Shown here: one piece after another, positions 38,396 through 49,940 of the stretch
How positions within the stretch are numbered: position 1 is the first letter of the stretch
Layout of the letters: every line of letters begins with the position of its first letter
NCBI GenBank assembly: GCA_905250885.1
Contig: CAJNOQ010000232.1
Coordinates: forward strand, 1-61,159
Reading direction: 5' to 3'
Origin: Didymodactylos carnosus
Taxonomy: Eukaryota; Rotifera; Eurotatoria; Philodinida; Philodinidae
DNA length: 61,159 nucleotides
Program-made: the position numbers and the translations under genes
The notes under the pieces: generated by a model
Told to the model about the DNA's origin: nothing
The model's input: only the letters and a program-made list of their open reading frames with translations
Database searches by the model: none

Positions 38396-40121
38396 AATAT
38401 TTTCATGGGTTTTACTCGTAACAAGAACACAAAGAGGTGCACTAGCAATATTATATGAAGAAAGTTTATATCGTTGTTAGCATCGATATCCGAAGGATAT
38501 TAAACGTTGGGTTTGCATGATTAATAATTGTGGATATTCTACTAATTCACGATTTCAGCTGGTAAATGGATCAGAATTTACAAAACTGTACTTTATTAAA
38601 TATAATTCAGTTAAGAAACGCAATTTTGTTTATATTTTTCTATTGTTCAATTAAGATCCCTAATTAAAAAAGCATCTCAGTTGATGTGTAACCATTTTCA
38701 TGTGATTTGGATATATAGACAGAATTATAGACAGTATGTGTAAATCATATAATAGACAAAAAACCTTTACCGTCAGACAGTACTGTCTGACCTAATTTTA
38801 ATACGATGCCACTTAAAACACTTTAACATGTATACGAAATCTCTAAAAAACTAATTTAATATTAGTTATAGTTAGAAAACTAATATTCTATCTGAAACTA
38901 TTTTTCTTAATTCTTCAAATGCTATAAGTTCACAATCTTATCTTCAGGCTTAGGGAGTTGTCGAATGTAAAGTAGTTGAACTTATCATATTCTATAAAGT
39001 TTGGCTTGTCTAGTAGAAAATTTCGGACTAAACAGAATGAAGGTTGAACAATTTATCTAGGAAATCTCTCAACTTCATATACTGTTCTCCAAGAAACCAA
39101 GACAAGGTTTTTCCTGAAGTGGTAAACTATACGTGGAGACTTTGCTTCTTAAAATGCAGTCTCATCCTACCTTACTTACTGAACCAACAGATTTTCATTC
39201 GGCATCGCGTATCGACTACTTTTCAACGCTAAAAGTACATTAAGAGTTGTTCGTGTGAATAATCTTAACTAAAATATCTAAGACTGAGTAATAATTCTCA
39301 TCGAAGATAACCTTACATTCTATTTTAGATCTGACTATTAGTCAGCCCATCTGCTTAAAGCAGATGGGAAAACGAGCGTTGCAAAGAAGGGTAGTAGATT
39401 GAAGCAGACAACTGCGACATCTGTAATCAAGCTTCAGTTTTCTCTTAAAAGACTTTGAAAGACTGGTTTTAATGAGCAACAAGGGTACAAGAATTTTTAG
39501 ACAACTAAACAAAAAATGTCATGTCGGTGAAGTTCAATGTATTTATTTTCATTGGATGAAAATGCGATAACGAAGTAGTTCCGATTACTCACCACAGTTA
39601 GAAGTCATAATATAGAGTAAAATCAATAAACAAACTTGCCCTTTTAGAGTTATTTTTTGCAATCGTCACCTGTTCCGGTTTATTTACTAACACGAAAAAC
39701 ACAGTAAAAATCAAATTTCCGGACTGAAATTCTCATTTGACTGATCAATTATTAAAAACGCTAATTAAAATTCTAGTGATTCGACCAGATCTTATGCACC
39801 TATTATAACCAATCGCCCTTATGTGAAAGATCTGTGACTATATGATGCATAGCAGAACAGTAAAATGATTCAATTCAGAAATTCGATATCGGTCAATTGC
39901 ATACTGTAAATGTGCTCTAGTTGGATTGATGAAATCTCGCTTAATCAATATTTTACTAATCTGTTTTGCGTCGCATTTATCTGATGATTTTTGTCATTCT
40001 CCAAGTAGATCGATAAAAAGATATACAGGCTCAAAAAGTTTGTTGTCTGCTTTATGTGAAAGTCTTTTGGGCAACTGCTACCTGGAGTGTGATGCATAGT
40101 TATCATTGTTCTGGTTTTTAG
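38396..40121. other. 1.7-kb spacer with short perfect palindromes
   Basis: I see no gene. GTCAGACAGTACTGTCTGAC at 38772-38791 is a perfect 20-bp palindrome. Two adjacent hairpins lie at 39331-39345 (CTGAC, loop, GTCAG) and 39346-39368 (CCCATCTGCT, loop, AGCAGATGGG). The promoter of the EXOC1 gene should lie at its right end; no motif stands out. Confidence 0.5.
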
Positions 40122-43100
40122 ATGCAAGATATAACTTCAATAAAGTCTAGATTAAACGAAGAATTATTTTCATCTACTCAAGAATCATGTCTAACACTTT
40201 GTCGTGTTTACGATTTGACAAAGAAAGGAAAAGAGAGGGTTTACATTTTGTGTGCTTGCAGTAAGTTCTTCTACAGGTATATTTTCTCTGTTCTATTCTA
40301 TTCAATTTCAGTTTATCCCAAAGCGGATCCACAACCAACGATTCACCTGATAAAAATACCGGAAAAAAGTACTGAAACATGCAAAAAAAAAACGTCGTTG
40401 TTATTACGCGATATAAAAACAATTGATTGTGCACCGGATAAACGTTCAACAACAAAAACAAATGCACGTGCAGAAAAAGAGCGTGGCATCGATATTATAC
40501 ACGTTGATCGAGAATATTCATTTGCTTGTGTGACAAATGAAGAAAAACAGGAATTTTTAATAACATTAAGAAAGGTAAGATATGCATCAAGTAAAGAAAA
40601 GCATCCTTTATTCAAAAGCCTTTTAGGTAACAGCTCATTATTTGAAAGATAGTAAACAAAAGCCAAAGTTTATCAATTTTGAATCGGATGATCAGCTTAT
40701 TGTAAGTAAGTAACTCAAAAATAAGCTTGAATTAGATAGAAAAAGGATGTAAATCCTTTTCTGTTTGTTAAATAGATCCCAAAGATGTAGAAGATATGTC
40801 ACGGAAAACGCTACAAATGGAACCCTCTGATGCAATTACACAACAAGAAGAAGACGATTTAACTAGTTTAATGTCCGAGTACGATTTCGCGATTAAAGAT
40901 GCCGAACGTTTTGTTGAAATGTTACAACAACGATTAACCGATTTGGATATTGTACGTGTAACTGTTATGCTTTCCTTCAGCTATATCTACTGAAGACAGT
41001 GGTTTCTTTTACAAGGCTAACGTCGAAACAGTAATGGCATCAGAAAAAGGTGCTGTACAGTTAATGAATATGCTGGATAAAGCGGTGGATGAAATTACAA
41101 AAACAGACACGCGTCTAAGTTTATATGAGAAGAAGTTGAGTGTAAGTACTTCCATGAGCTACGCAACAGAAAGAGTAGCTCTAAAATCAAGCTTTTATGG
41201 AGAAACAGAGTTTGCCTTGGCTGATCTGAGAAGATGGTCGCAATCGTTTGTGAGAAAGATGTTATCTTCTTTTTCTACTCAGAGTACTGATTATTTCTAT
41301 ATAGATAATAAGATGAAGATCATCTTTTTTATGTTGAAAATACACATATCAAGAATAGTGGTACATTGTCTTGAAAATGGACATCGAACTAGCTTCTGTT
41401 CCGAAATTTTTGCTCTTGATATAGTCAAGAGAATGATTAAAGAGAGCGCGCTGGTAGATATTCGCAGAAAGGAAAGAAGAAGGATCATCTATTCTCAAAA
41501 AAGCTTTGTTTTGAATATTAGTAGTAATAGAAAGAAGGAATTTAGATTTTTGTTTCATTCTCTAGACATATACGTAATTTCTTTTCTAATATATGCTGAA
41601 ATAACTTCTGTAGCCATTTGGCTGTTATGATGTCTTTTGAATAAAGACAAAACGTCTCAAGAAAATATGTGTGTTTTCAAATAAAAAAATGGTCGCCATC
41701 GTATTATCAATACAGAAATTGTTCACCTTAAATCATGAATCAAATAATTATTTCTAATTGAGTCGTTATACCCCATGTCGCCAAAACCAAAATTTTTTTT
41801 CCGTTAATCAAGTGAATAATGCAAAAACATAAGCGGCGTAGCGCAAAAAATGGTTACAAATGCGTCATTCTGCAAAATTTTGTTCTAGAGAATTTTGTAG
41901 AATCTCGCATTTGTAACGTTACGCCACTTGTGTTTTTGCATTTTTTATATCATTTTTGAATTTCTACATGGGACTGCATCTATCTTGTATTTCTCGAATT
42001 ATCTTTTGTTTTAACTTCAGAGTGTGGCTGATGCCGTAAAAATAATGAGTCGTAAAGATTCGTTGATTCAAATCGAAACATCCAATGTTCTCAAATTAAC
42101 CGAAGCGCTTGATAATTTACTGGTATACAGACCTTTTTCAGCTCTTTATTATTCCACTGCAATTATGACTCTAATTAATAGAGCATGCAAGATTTTCCCG
42201 ACGAATATATTCATTTATTACAAAATAATGATCTAACAAATGATGATTCACGTACAATGTGTACTCAAGCAGCAAATCATTTAAATCAAGCATTGAGTGT
42301 ACAGTTACAACCTGGTAAATACAACTAAACCGCGTAGACGGAAGAAGGGGGATGAAGAATACTGTCTTTTCACTATCGTTACATATGCATTATGTTAGTG
42401 TTAATAGCCCAGTGTCTTTCCTACAGTTGAAAAGCTTCTGATATGGTAATCTATATCGTTACTAACAATCAACTGCAGCTCTGGAAGGCTAGCCTGATAT
42501 AGAGTTCTTCTTTCCCAACTACTTGAGCTCGCCATACACACTCACTAATCGCGTGCTGGCTCTTTCCTGAAAGTCACGAGTGTTTATCGGACGAACTGTA
42601 TTGCACGTCGTAATAGAGTAAGTATGCTGTGGGACGGATGATCCCTGGCACTAACGAATGAGACACAAAATAAGGTACCTGAGATAATTACATAACTTAT
42701 GTACACTTGAGGTTTGAACTCAACATTTTCGAAGTGCATGACAAACAACCGCTAACAGCAACTTCATAAAACTTAGTATTATTCATACACGTTTGCTTTA
42801 TTCAGGCATGGAAAAAATGGTTGCTGTAAGACAAAAACGTGAACTTCTAGAGCAGACACAAAAATCATTCTCGTTGCGTGTAAAAAACTTTCTGAGCAAC
42901 AAATTTCTTTATTGTGTACGTAGCAGGAGTAGAGTCTTTGTGGCTATATGAAACTATCGTGAGGGAACATGGCATTGTTTTAGGCATCCGAATACGGTGA
43001 ACGTTTTCAAATTGGGGCGAATGAATTACCACGTCACACTGAAAAAATTGCTAAACAACTGCTACCTTACAGTCCACTGTGTCAATGGCTCAAAGTCGCT

Positions 43101-45497
43101 GATCAGCAACATTTCAAAGACGTTTGTCAAGTAAATGAGATCTCTACTTTTTTTTTCTTCAGAACTTATGTATTTATTTGTTGTTTCATAGGCTTATATT
43201 TCACATATAAGACCAATTTATTCACATGAACTACAAGGATTTATAGAGTCTGCTCGTCTTGGAGTTCAAAGAGGTTTACCATCAGCGTCGGAAAAAAAGA
43301 TAGGTAAGTTATAAATATTTTTATTCTACTAAGATCTTACGGTGTTCGTATTTTGTTTTAAGGTTCAGTGACATCACTGACCGCTCGTAACCAACAAAAA
43401 CAAATACTTCAAACGCAAACTTCCACTGGTAGTAGTGGAAGTAGTGGTCCAGTCGATTATGATCCATTTTCATTACGTAATACACCAAAAGAATATCGCC
43501 AGAGGTGTGATAAGGTAGGATATTTCTAACTAACTTTATCTATTCAAATTGTTAAAACCTTTATTTTAGATATTTGAACGTGTTTTATCACAAGTTGGAC
43601 CCGTTATACGAGAGGAACAATGGTTTTGTGTGAATTTTTTCAAATTTTTAGAAGAAGAGACAATCTCCACTGACGTAGGTGGAATGATAGTAAGAACTAC
43701 CTGAGTTTTATATCATTATAATTCTCTTTAGAATGCTCCCGAATCGACTGAGAGTATTGAAAATTTTAGTTCAACGGGTTTGAAGTACGTGTTGTTATTC
43801 AAGCATTGAGAACATTGTTTATTCATAATCATTTTTCATTTCAGACAAATGTTATCAGATCTTTTTGAGCCGTTGGATGCCGAGCTTAAATCTTTAATAT
43901 CGTACATAAGAAGTGTTGAACCATAGTAAGTTAAAAATATTGCTTATGTTATTTATTGTTTTGCTTCTTTTTTCATTTAGCATAGTCTTATATTTATTTG
44001 TTCGAATGAGTGAATATACTATAGCTGTCCAAAATTTTGGAGCATTTTTAAATAAGCTGTTTGCTGGAAATTTGATATTACTGAAACGAGATGTCGATAG
44101 TTACATAGTACGTACTTTTCTCAACAATGGTTGATTGTTTTTTAGTGCAAAGAAGTGTAAGCAATCGTAAGGTACTGCATTGCAGAGACAGAATCGGGTC
44201 AAACTCATTTGATCCGAACCCGAAAATTCTTTTTCTTGACCCGAATGAGTTCCGACAAATAGCTGAGGTACTATATTAAAAGAAGTGCCTTTTCTCCCTT
44301 TGGTGTAAGACAACACTGATATACCTTAGGCTTGTCATAATTACTGTAGGAGCATGCAATTTTTTTTATCAAATTATTCGCCTGCTATTGCCGATTTTTA
44401 TTTAGAGTGATGTTTGTTCACGTATAAATGACTATCGTCCATCGAAGAGTCGTCGTGTTGGTATATTACCTTTTGTTACATATTTTGCTGTAAGACAATG
44501 CTTTGCCCCTTTTATTTTGCATTTTTGGTTCTTTGTATTTTTATTAGGAATTTACCGAAGAGGCTGAAACTGTTTTTGATAAATCTCAACGTGCTGTAGA
44601 TTTGCATCGTGTCTATAAAAATTTGGTAGCAGCCATATTTCGGGGAATTGAAAGCTGTGCAATGTCGGCAGGTGATGGAAAAACACCACCGTCAATGGTT
44701 CGACTAGGTATTTAGAAAAATATGTCTGTTTTTTTATTATTATCGATGTTTCTCTCTCCATTTAGAAAACTATCATCAAATGCAACGTAATTGATAAATT
44801 GTTTCGTTATTTCTTATTTGTTCAAATGTTTGTGTTTCTTTTAAGATATTATTGGTATTAATAAGTTGTCCGTGTTAGATAATGAAAAACAAGAAGCAAG
44901 AAAAAATTATGGTACAGCCAAAGATGAATATGAACGAGAATATTGTGGATTTCCATTTGAAAAATTACACGTAAATTTCTCAGAGGTATAACATTTTGAA
45001 AAAGCTATAGGTTTTTCTATATTTTAGAACTTTTTCGACCGTGTAGATGAACTCCGTAAACGTTTAACAAAAGATGAAGATGTTCAGTATCATAACGATT
45101 TTGGAGTTATTGAGTTACGTCGACTAGTACGTGAACATCCACCAAAAGAGGTACACAATTGTTTAACAGGCATCTCTATTCAAATGATATTTTCACGTGT
45201 GTTTTCACAGGTTAAGAAAGGACTTGAGATTTTGTATCGAAAAGTCGAAAAACATTTATCCGAAAATTCTTCACTTATGCAGGTAAGTAAACCGAATCAA
45301 TGTGAGCTCTTATCTTTAATTTTGTTGCTTTTATTTATTTTTAGGCTATCTGGCATGATATTCAATCGTTAGTGCTTGAGGAACACGAACGCATGACAAA
45401 ACTAATAGCACAATGTTATCCAAATTCAAACATTCAACTTGATTTTACTGTGGACAATCTTTTAAGTTTTTTTGCTGAAATTGCCCATTCAAATTAG
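40122..45497 (+). CDS. EXOC1: Exocyst complex component 1 (Sec3)
   Basis: About 22 exons (40122-40260, 40312-40574, 40627-40705, 40776-40951, 41016-41141, 42021-42122, 42182-42314, 42806-42915, 42984-43130, 43192-43303, 43363-43514, 43570-43689, 43732-43784, 43845-43925, 43981-44107, 44406-44489, 44548-44707, 44766-44786, 44846-44970, 45028-45150, 45211-45282, 45345-45497) give about 885 aa; human EXOC1 has 894. The N-terminus is the Sec3 PH-like lipid-binding region, followed by coiled-coil (LTDLDIANVETVMASEKG) and the helical-rod C-terminus with VKKGLEILYRKVEKHL and LIAQCYPNSN near the end. Sec3 tethers secretory vesicles at the plasma membrane via PI(4,5)P2 (family knowledge). The end of the exon at 43689 is uncertain: 43674 also keeps frame. 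Two long introns (41142-42020 and 42315-42805) interrupt otherwise 50-100-nt introns. Confidence 0.92.
41818..41943. repeat. 126-bp palindrome in EXOC1 intron 5
   Basis: TGCAAAAACATAAGCGGCGT on the left pairs with the inverted ACGCCACTTGTGTTTTTGCA on the right; inward, GTTACAAATGCG pairs with CGCATTTGTAAC. The centre is near TTCTAGAGAA. The left arm has about 13 extra bases (AGCGCAAAAAATG). It is a foldback of likely MITE origin inside an 879-nt intron and does not touch the splice sites. Confidence 0.8.
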
Positions 45498-45970
45498 AAT
45501 GTTAATTGAAATAATTGTTATTGTTTATTACATTCCTTCATTTTTACTACATTCATAGTTTTTTCCGGTAATTGTTCTTTTGTAATATAGCAGAACGTCT
45601 AGCAGAGACCATCAACTTTTTGTACTAGTTGTACAACTTTACGTTACAATAGTAACTCACATCTTGATGCACAAGTGTCGTTTTTTTATGGTTGTTCTTT
45701 AGCCAATGCAATGAAAGCCAGTGTTCAATGTTATCGAGCTTTATTGTCTGTCTGATCTGTTAGAGTTAGGTTATTTCTTTTTAAATTGATTGTTTCTTTT
45801 GTATTTATATCCTATTTTGTAGAACTAATAAAAATATTTATCATGTTTCTTAGATTTTCTTCTCATTCTCTACCCGGTGTCAAAATGCCGCATTATCTTC
45901 CATTAATTTATTGTTCATTTTTAGATTTTTTTTTGTGTTTTATTTGCCAATATTTCTCTATATCTACAGA
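45498..45970. other. 473-bp spacer between EXOC1 and the V-ATPase d gene
   Basis: No gene is seen. AT-rich sequence holds the EXOC1 3' end and the promoter of the next gene. AATAAAA at about 45826 could be a polyadenylation signal. The open frame at 45786-45974 has no recognisable content. Confidence 0.45.
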
Positions 45971-47642
45971 ATGAAAGACGATTTATTTTTTAATATTGAT
46001 CATGGGTATTTAGAAGGATTATGTCGAGGTTTTAAAAGTGGTATATTAAAAGCTCCAGATTATCATAATCTTGTTCAATGTGAAACACTCGAAGGTACAT
46101 AACTGTTTGATATATGAGTACAGGACTCTTGATTTTTATTTTATTTTTATTTAGATTTAAGATTACATTTACATAGTACGGATTACGGTAGTTTTTTGGC
46201 TAATGAAGCGAGTCCATTAACAGTTAATGTTATTGATGATCGTCTACGTGATAAATTAGTACAAGAATTTCAACATTTAAGAAATGCATCATACGAACCA
46301 CTTTCAACATTTTTGGATTATATAACGTGAGTAACGATTAATAGAACGCTTTGTGCACATCATATTTTCTTTTCAATTCTAGTTATGCTTATATGATTGA
46401 TAATATTGTATTATTAATCACCGGTACATTACATCAACGTGCAATTGGCGATCTTTTACCACGATGTCATCCATTGGGTACTTTTGAACAATTGGGAGCG
46501 ATAACTATTGCTGATACACCAGCACAATTGTACAGTGCAGTTCTCGTCGATACGCCACTAGGTAAGTAAAGAATACATCTTAGAGAAAAGATATTTTTTT
46601 ACTCTTTATTTTATAGCACCCTATTTTATCGATTGTATCTCAGAACATGATCTAGATGAGATGAATGTTGAAATTATTCGAAGTACTTTGTACAAGGTAA
46701 GTGATTTTGACCGGCTGAAGTCTGAGATAAAATTACTTAAAAAACTATCTATGATCTTTCATCAGCTGATTATGTTTGTCTTGTCATTTTTTAGGCTTAT
46801 TTGGATGATTTTTTTAAGTTTTGTAAAGACCTAGGCGGTGTAACAGCTGATGTAATGTGTGAAATACTAGCGGTAAATCTAATATCTAAAAATTTATATT
46901 TAAATAAAACTATTCAGTGTAAATTATTTGTGTATTTAGTTCGAAGCAGATCGTCGTGCTTTCATGATAACGATCAATTCATTTGATACTGGTTTAACAC
47001 AAGATGAACGGGCTAAATTATATCCAACGTGTGGTCATTTACATCCCGATGGGTTGGCTGAATTACGTAGAGCAGATAGTTATGAGGCTGTTAAAGAAGT
47101 AGCATCACGCTATTCGGTATAAATACATTGTTTTATTTATTTTTATTATCATACATTTTTTGAATCAGAAAATCTAGTTGTTGATGTAATGCTTTACTTA
47201 ATAAAGACTATTTTCAGTTTATTCAGAAATATGAGACGATGATGATGATAAATATTGTGAATGTTTTAGGAATACAAACTATTATTTGAAGGTGCTGGAT
47301 CGAGCACTGGAGACAAGACAATTGAAGATAAATTTTTTGAACATGAAGTAAGAGATGATATTTTTTTCTATCATTATGATAAATTTATATTATTTATTCT
47401 GTTTAGGTTAAACTCAATATGAATGCATTTCTTCGACAATTTCATTTTGGTATATTTTATGCATATTTAAAATTGAAAGAACAAGAAAATCGTAACATTA
47501 TTTGGATTGCTGAATGTATCGCACAACGACATCGATCACGGTAAGTAACTGATTCTTTTGTTCTTACATAGAAAAAGTTCTTTTCATTTATTTTCTTATT
47601 TCTGTCTACAGAATCGACAATTATATACCAATATTTCCATAA
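45971..47642 (+). CDS. ATP6V0D1: V-type H+-ATPase subunit d (V0 sector)
   Basis: Nine exons (45971-46094, 46155-46326, 46383-46561, 46617-46695, 46795-46872, 46940-47116, 47270-47347, 47407-47540, 47612-47642) give about 350 aa, the family's usual length. Conserved blocks run throughout: [52 protein letters not shown], [16 protein letters not shown] ([15 protein letters not shown] here), [14 protein letters not shown] and [20 protein letters not shown] at the end. Subunit d caps the c-ring on the cytoplasmic face of V0 and couples it to the V1 central stalk (family knowledge); it is not itself membrane-spanning. The symbol is for the animal family; whether it corresponds to D1 or D2 cannot be decided here. 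The start ATG opens the first conserved exon, so MKDDLFF replaces MSFFPELYF-type N-termini. Confidence 0.95.
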
Positions 47643-48186
47643 TTATATTTTCAATTGTGTTCCAACAATAAATTAGTGTGTCTTGTCTGTTGTGCATTCC
47701 ATATTGACAGAGACTACGAGTGATATCTTTTTGTTTTATAATATTTTTCTTTTTCTTATCAAATACAAAATATTTTCCAAATGTATTAAAAGATTTTCAA
47801 AAGAAAAAAGGATATAATTTGACAACCCTATCTCATTATGAACAAATGTTATTCATATACGATTAAATTTTAACAGTGCAATCTTTTCCCTTCTATATTT
47901 TATGGTTTCTTTTGTTTTTGTTGCCTATTTTTATTCCAATCATTTGATTTTCTTTCAACGTTGTGCGTAATATAATAAAGTTTGTCAAGTATTCATTCTG
48001 CTGTTGTTGTTAGTATATTTCAAGAATAAAGATGTTTATAGACAACTGATCTATATCTTTTTAGTTATGCATATTTTCTGATCATGATATTTTCTCCATT
48101 TTTGTTTAAAAATTTAAACTAAATAAGTTTAGTTTTAGATATAGTACAGTAATACACGCATACGAGCGTAAAAAAATAAAATAGCC
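47643..48186. other. 544-bp spacer before the proteasome gene
   Basis: AT-rich and without an ORF of note. AACAATAAA at about 47663 may be the polyadenylation signal of the V-ATPase gene. The sequence before 48187 should hold the proteasome-gene promoter; I see no diagnostic element. Confidence 0.45.
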
Positions 48187-48993
48187 ATGGGTGATGATGT
48201 AAGTATCATATTGTAATACGACGTTTTCTTTGTTTTTATTTGTGCTAACTATTTATTCAGATTATGGGTTATAATGGTGGTGTTGCACTGGCAATGAAAG
48301 GAAAAGAATGTGTTGCAATTGCCTGTGATAAACGTTATGGTGTTCAAAATCGTACAATAGCAACAAATTTTACAAAAATATTTGAATATGGTCCACATTG
48401 TTATGTTGCACTTTGTGGTTTAGCAACAGATGTAAAAAAGAAAATTTTTGTTTTCCTCTCTTATTTCTCTGTTATCTTTATTTTTTCTTAGGTACAAACA
48501 GTTGCTGAACGTTTAAAATTCCGTACAAATTTGTATGAATTACGTGAACAACGAAAACTTAAACCAAATGTTTTATATAATATGTTAACAAATTTATTAT
48601 ATGAAAAACGATTTGGACCCTATTTTGTTTTTGCTTTAGTTATCGGTTTAGATCCAAAAACGGGTCAAACGTTTTTGTATGATTCAGATAATATTGGTGC
48701 TATAAGTGATAATGTTAATTTAGCAACAGTTGGTACAGCTAGTGAATATATATTTGGTTTAGGTAAATATGTCAAAAATTAACGATTTTCCCTTTTAAAT
48801 GAGTTTTTCTGTTATTTTTAAAGGTGAATTATTTTTTAAACCGGACATGACACCAGATGAATTATTTGAAGCTACATCTCAATCACTTTTAAATGGTTTT
48901 GATCGTGATTCAGCATCTGGGTGGGGTGCTGTGGTTTATGTTATTGAAAAAGATAAAGTGACTGTTCGTGAATTGAAAGCAAGACAAGATTAA
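48187..48993 (+). CDS. PSMB3: 20S proteasome subunit beta-3
   Basis: Four exons (48187-48198, 48261-48431, 48492-48762, 48824-48993) encode 207 aa; human PSMB3 has 205. The first exon codes only MGDD. Diagnostic blocks: IMGYNGGVALAMKGKECVAI, GLATDVQTVAERLKFRTNLY, NLLYEKRFGPYFV, LDPKTGQTF and the end EKDKVTVRELKARQD. Beta-3 is a non-catalytic subunit of the 20S core; the catalytic N-terminal Thr found in beta-1, -2 and -5 is not expected and is absent. Acidic MGDD replaces the usual MSIMSYNGG-type beginning. The gene follows the V-ATPase d gene on the same strand and converges with ARIH1. Confidence 0.95.
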
Positions 48994-49940
48994 TTTAAAA
49001 ATAACTCATGATTCCGTCATAACTCTACAAGGCTTTTTTTTTAAAAAGAGAGCAATCTAGAAAAATTCATTTGCTTCTTTTGTGTTATATTCGACTTTTT
49101 TTATTGTTTATGTTCAAAACATGTTTCCAGTGTTTAAAAAAAACTGATTTGAATTTAAATTGCATAACCACAAATGAGAAAGTGAGTACTGTTCATCAAA
49201 ACAAAGGAACAACTTCTTTAGAAAATTTCGAATTTAAACGTAAGTTGTTATTTAATCGATTGAGTGACTGATTTGTAATGTCATGAGCGTACTGTTTATC
49301 TCCTGTTCTATTTCTTTTTTTTTCAACCATACAATGTAATATATAGTTACACACAAAGAGAAAAGAAAAAATGTGGCAATAAACGAAAAAGAAGATACAC
49401 ACAGTCGAAATGTTATCTAAAGTTTTTAATTAAATAAAAAAAAAAAAAAAAAAATGAGGAACCCATTCAGTGGAAAAGAAAAAAAACAAATTTTGGCTCG
49501 TAGTTTACAATAGCTAGTATAATTTGTTTTTAAGGAAAGCATGTTTACAAATAAAAAATGGAAAATGGTATATCATTGTTGACTAGCTTGAATTATGTCA
49601 ATAGGAACAAGAGCATGCAGAGGCATTACGACAAAAAGTAGTTAAACTCATATACTACATGGAAAAATTATAAACTAATAGAATAAAAGATGAGAAAAAT
49701 GGTGACAGTATTAGCAGACTTTCTCTTAGGACGACATATGTCTCTTTTGTCAAGATTACCGTTCTTCATTAATCTTGTTGACAGTGAAATCAATTAATAT
49801 TTGTGTTTTTCTCACTTTTTCTACTAGAAACATATAAATAACGCAAAGAACACAACATAGCTTTTAAATTATTTTATGAGTGTCTACTATGTGCAACCTC
49901 TCTCATATACACTCTCATCTATCACTGAAATTAATTTTTT
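48994..49940. other. Convergent 3' spacer between PSMB3 and ARIH1
   Basis: This 0.95-kb stretch separates the stops of two converging genes, so it should hold both 3' UTRs. There is a long A run at about 49437-49454 and a T run at 49029-49040. The short frames in it (49071-49271, 49196-49402) are not recognisable. No gene is called. Confidence 0.55.

Noticed and set aside
40343..40666. Minus-strand frames over EXOC1 exon 2
   Set aside because: Shadow of the EXOC1 coding strand, whose frame and splice sites are well supported.
40122..48993. Functional operon of EXOC1, V-ATPase d and PSMB3
   Set aside because: Spacers of about 470 and 540 nt, likely polyadenylation signals, and unrelated functions argue for separate units; no trans-splice acceptor evidence was seen.
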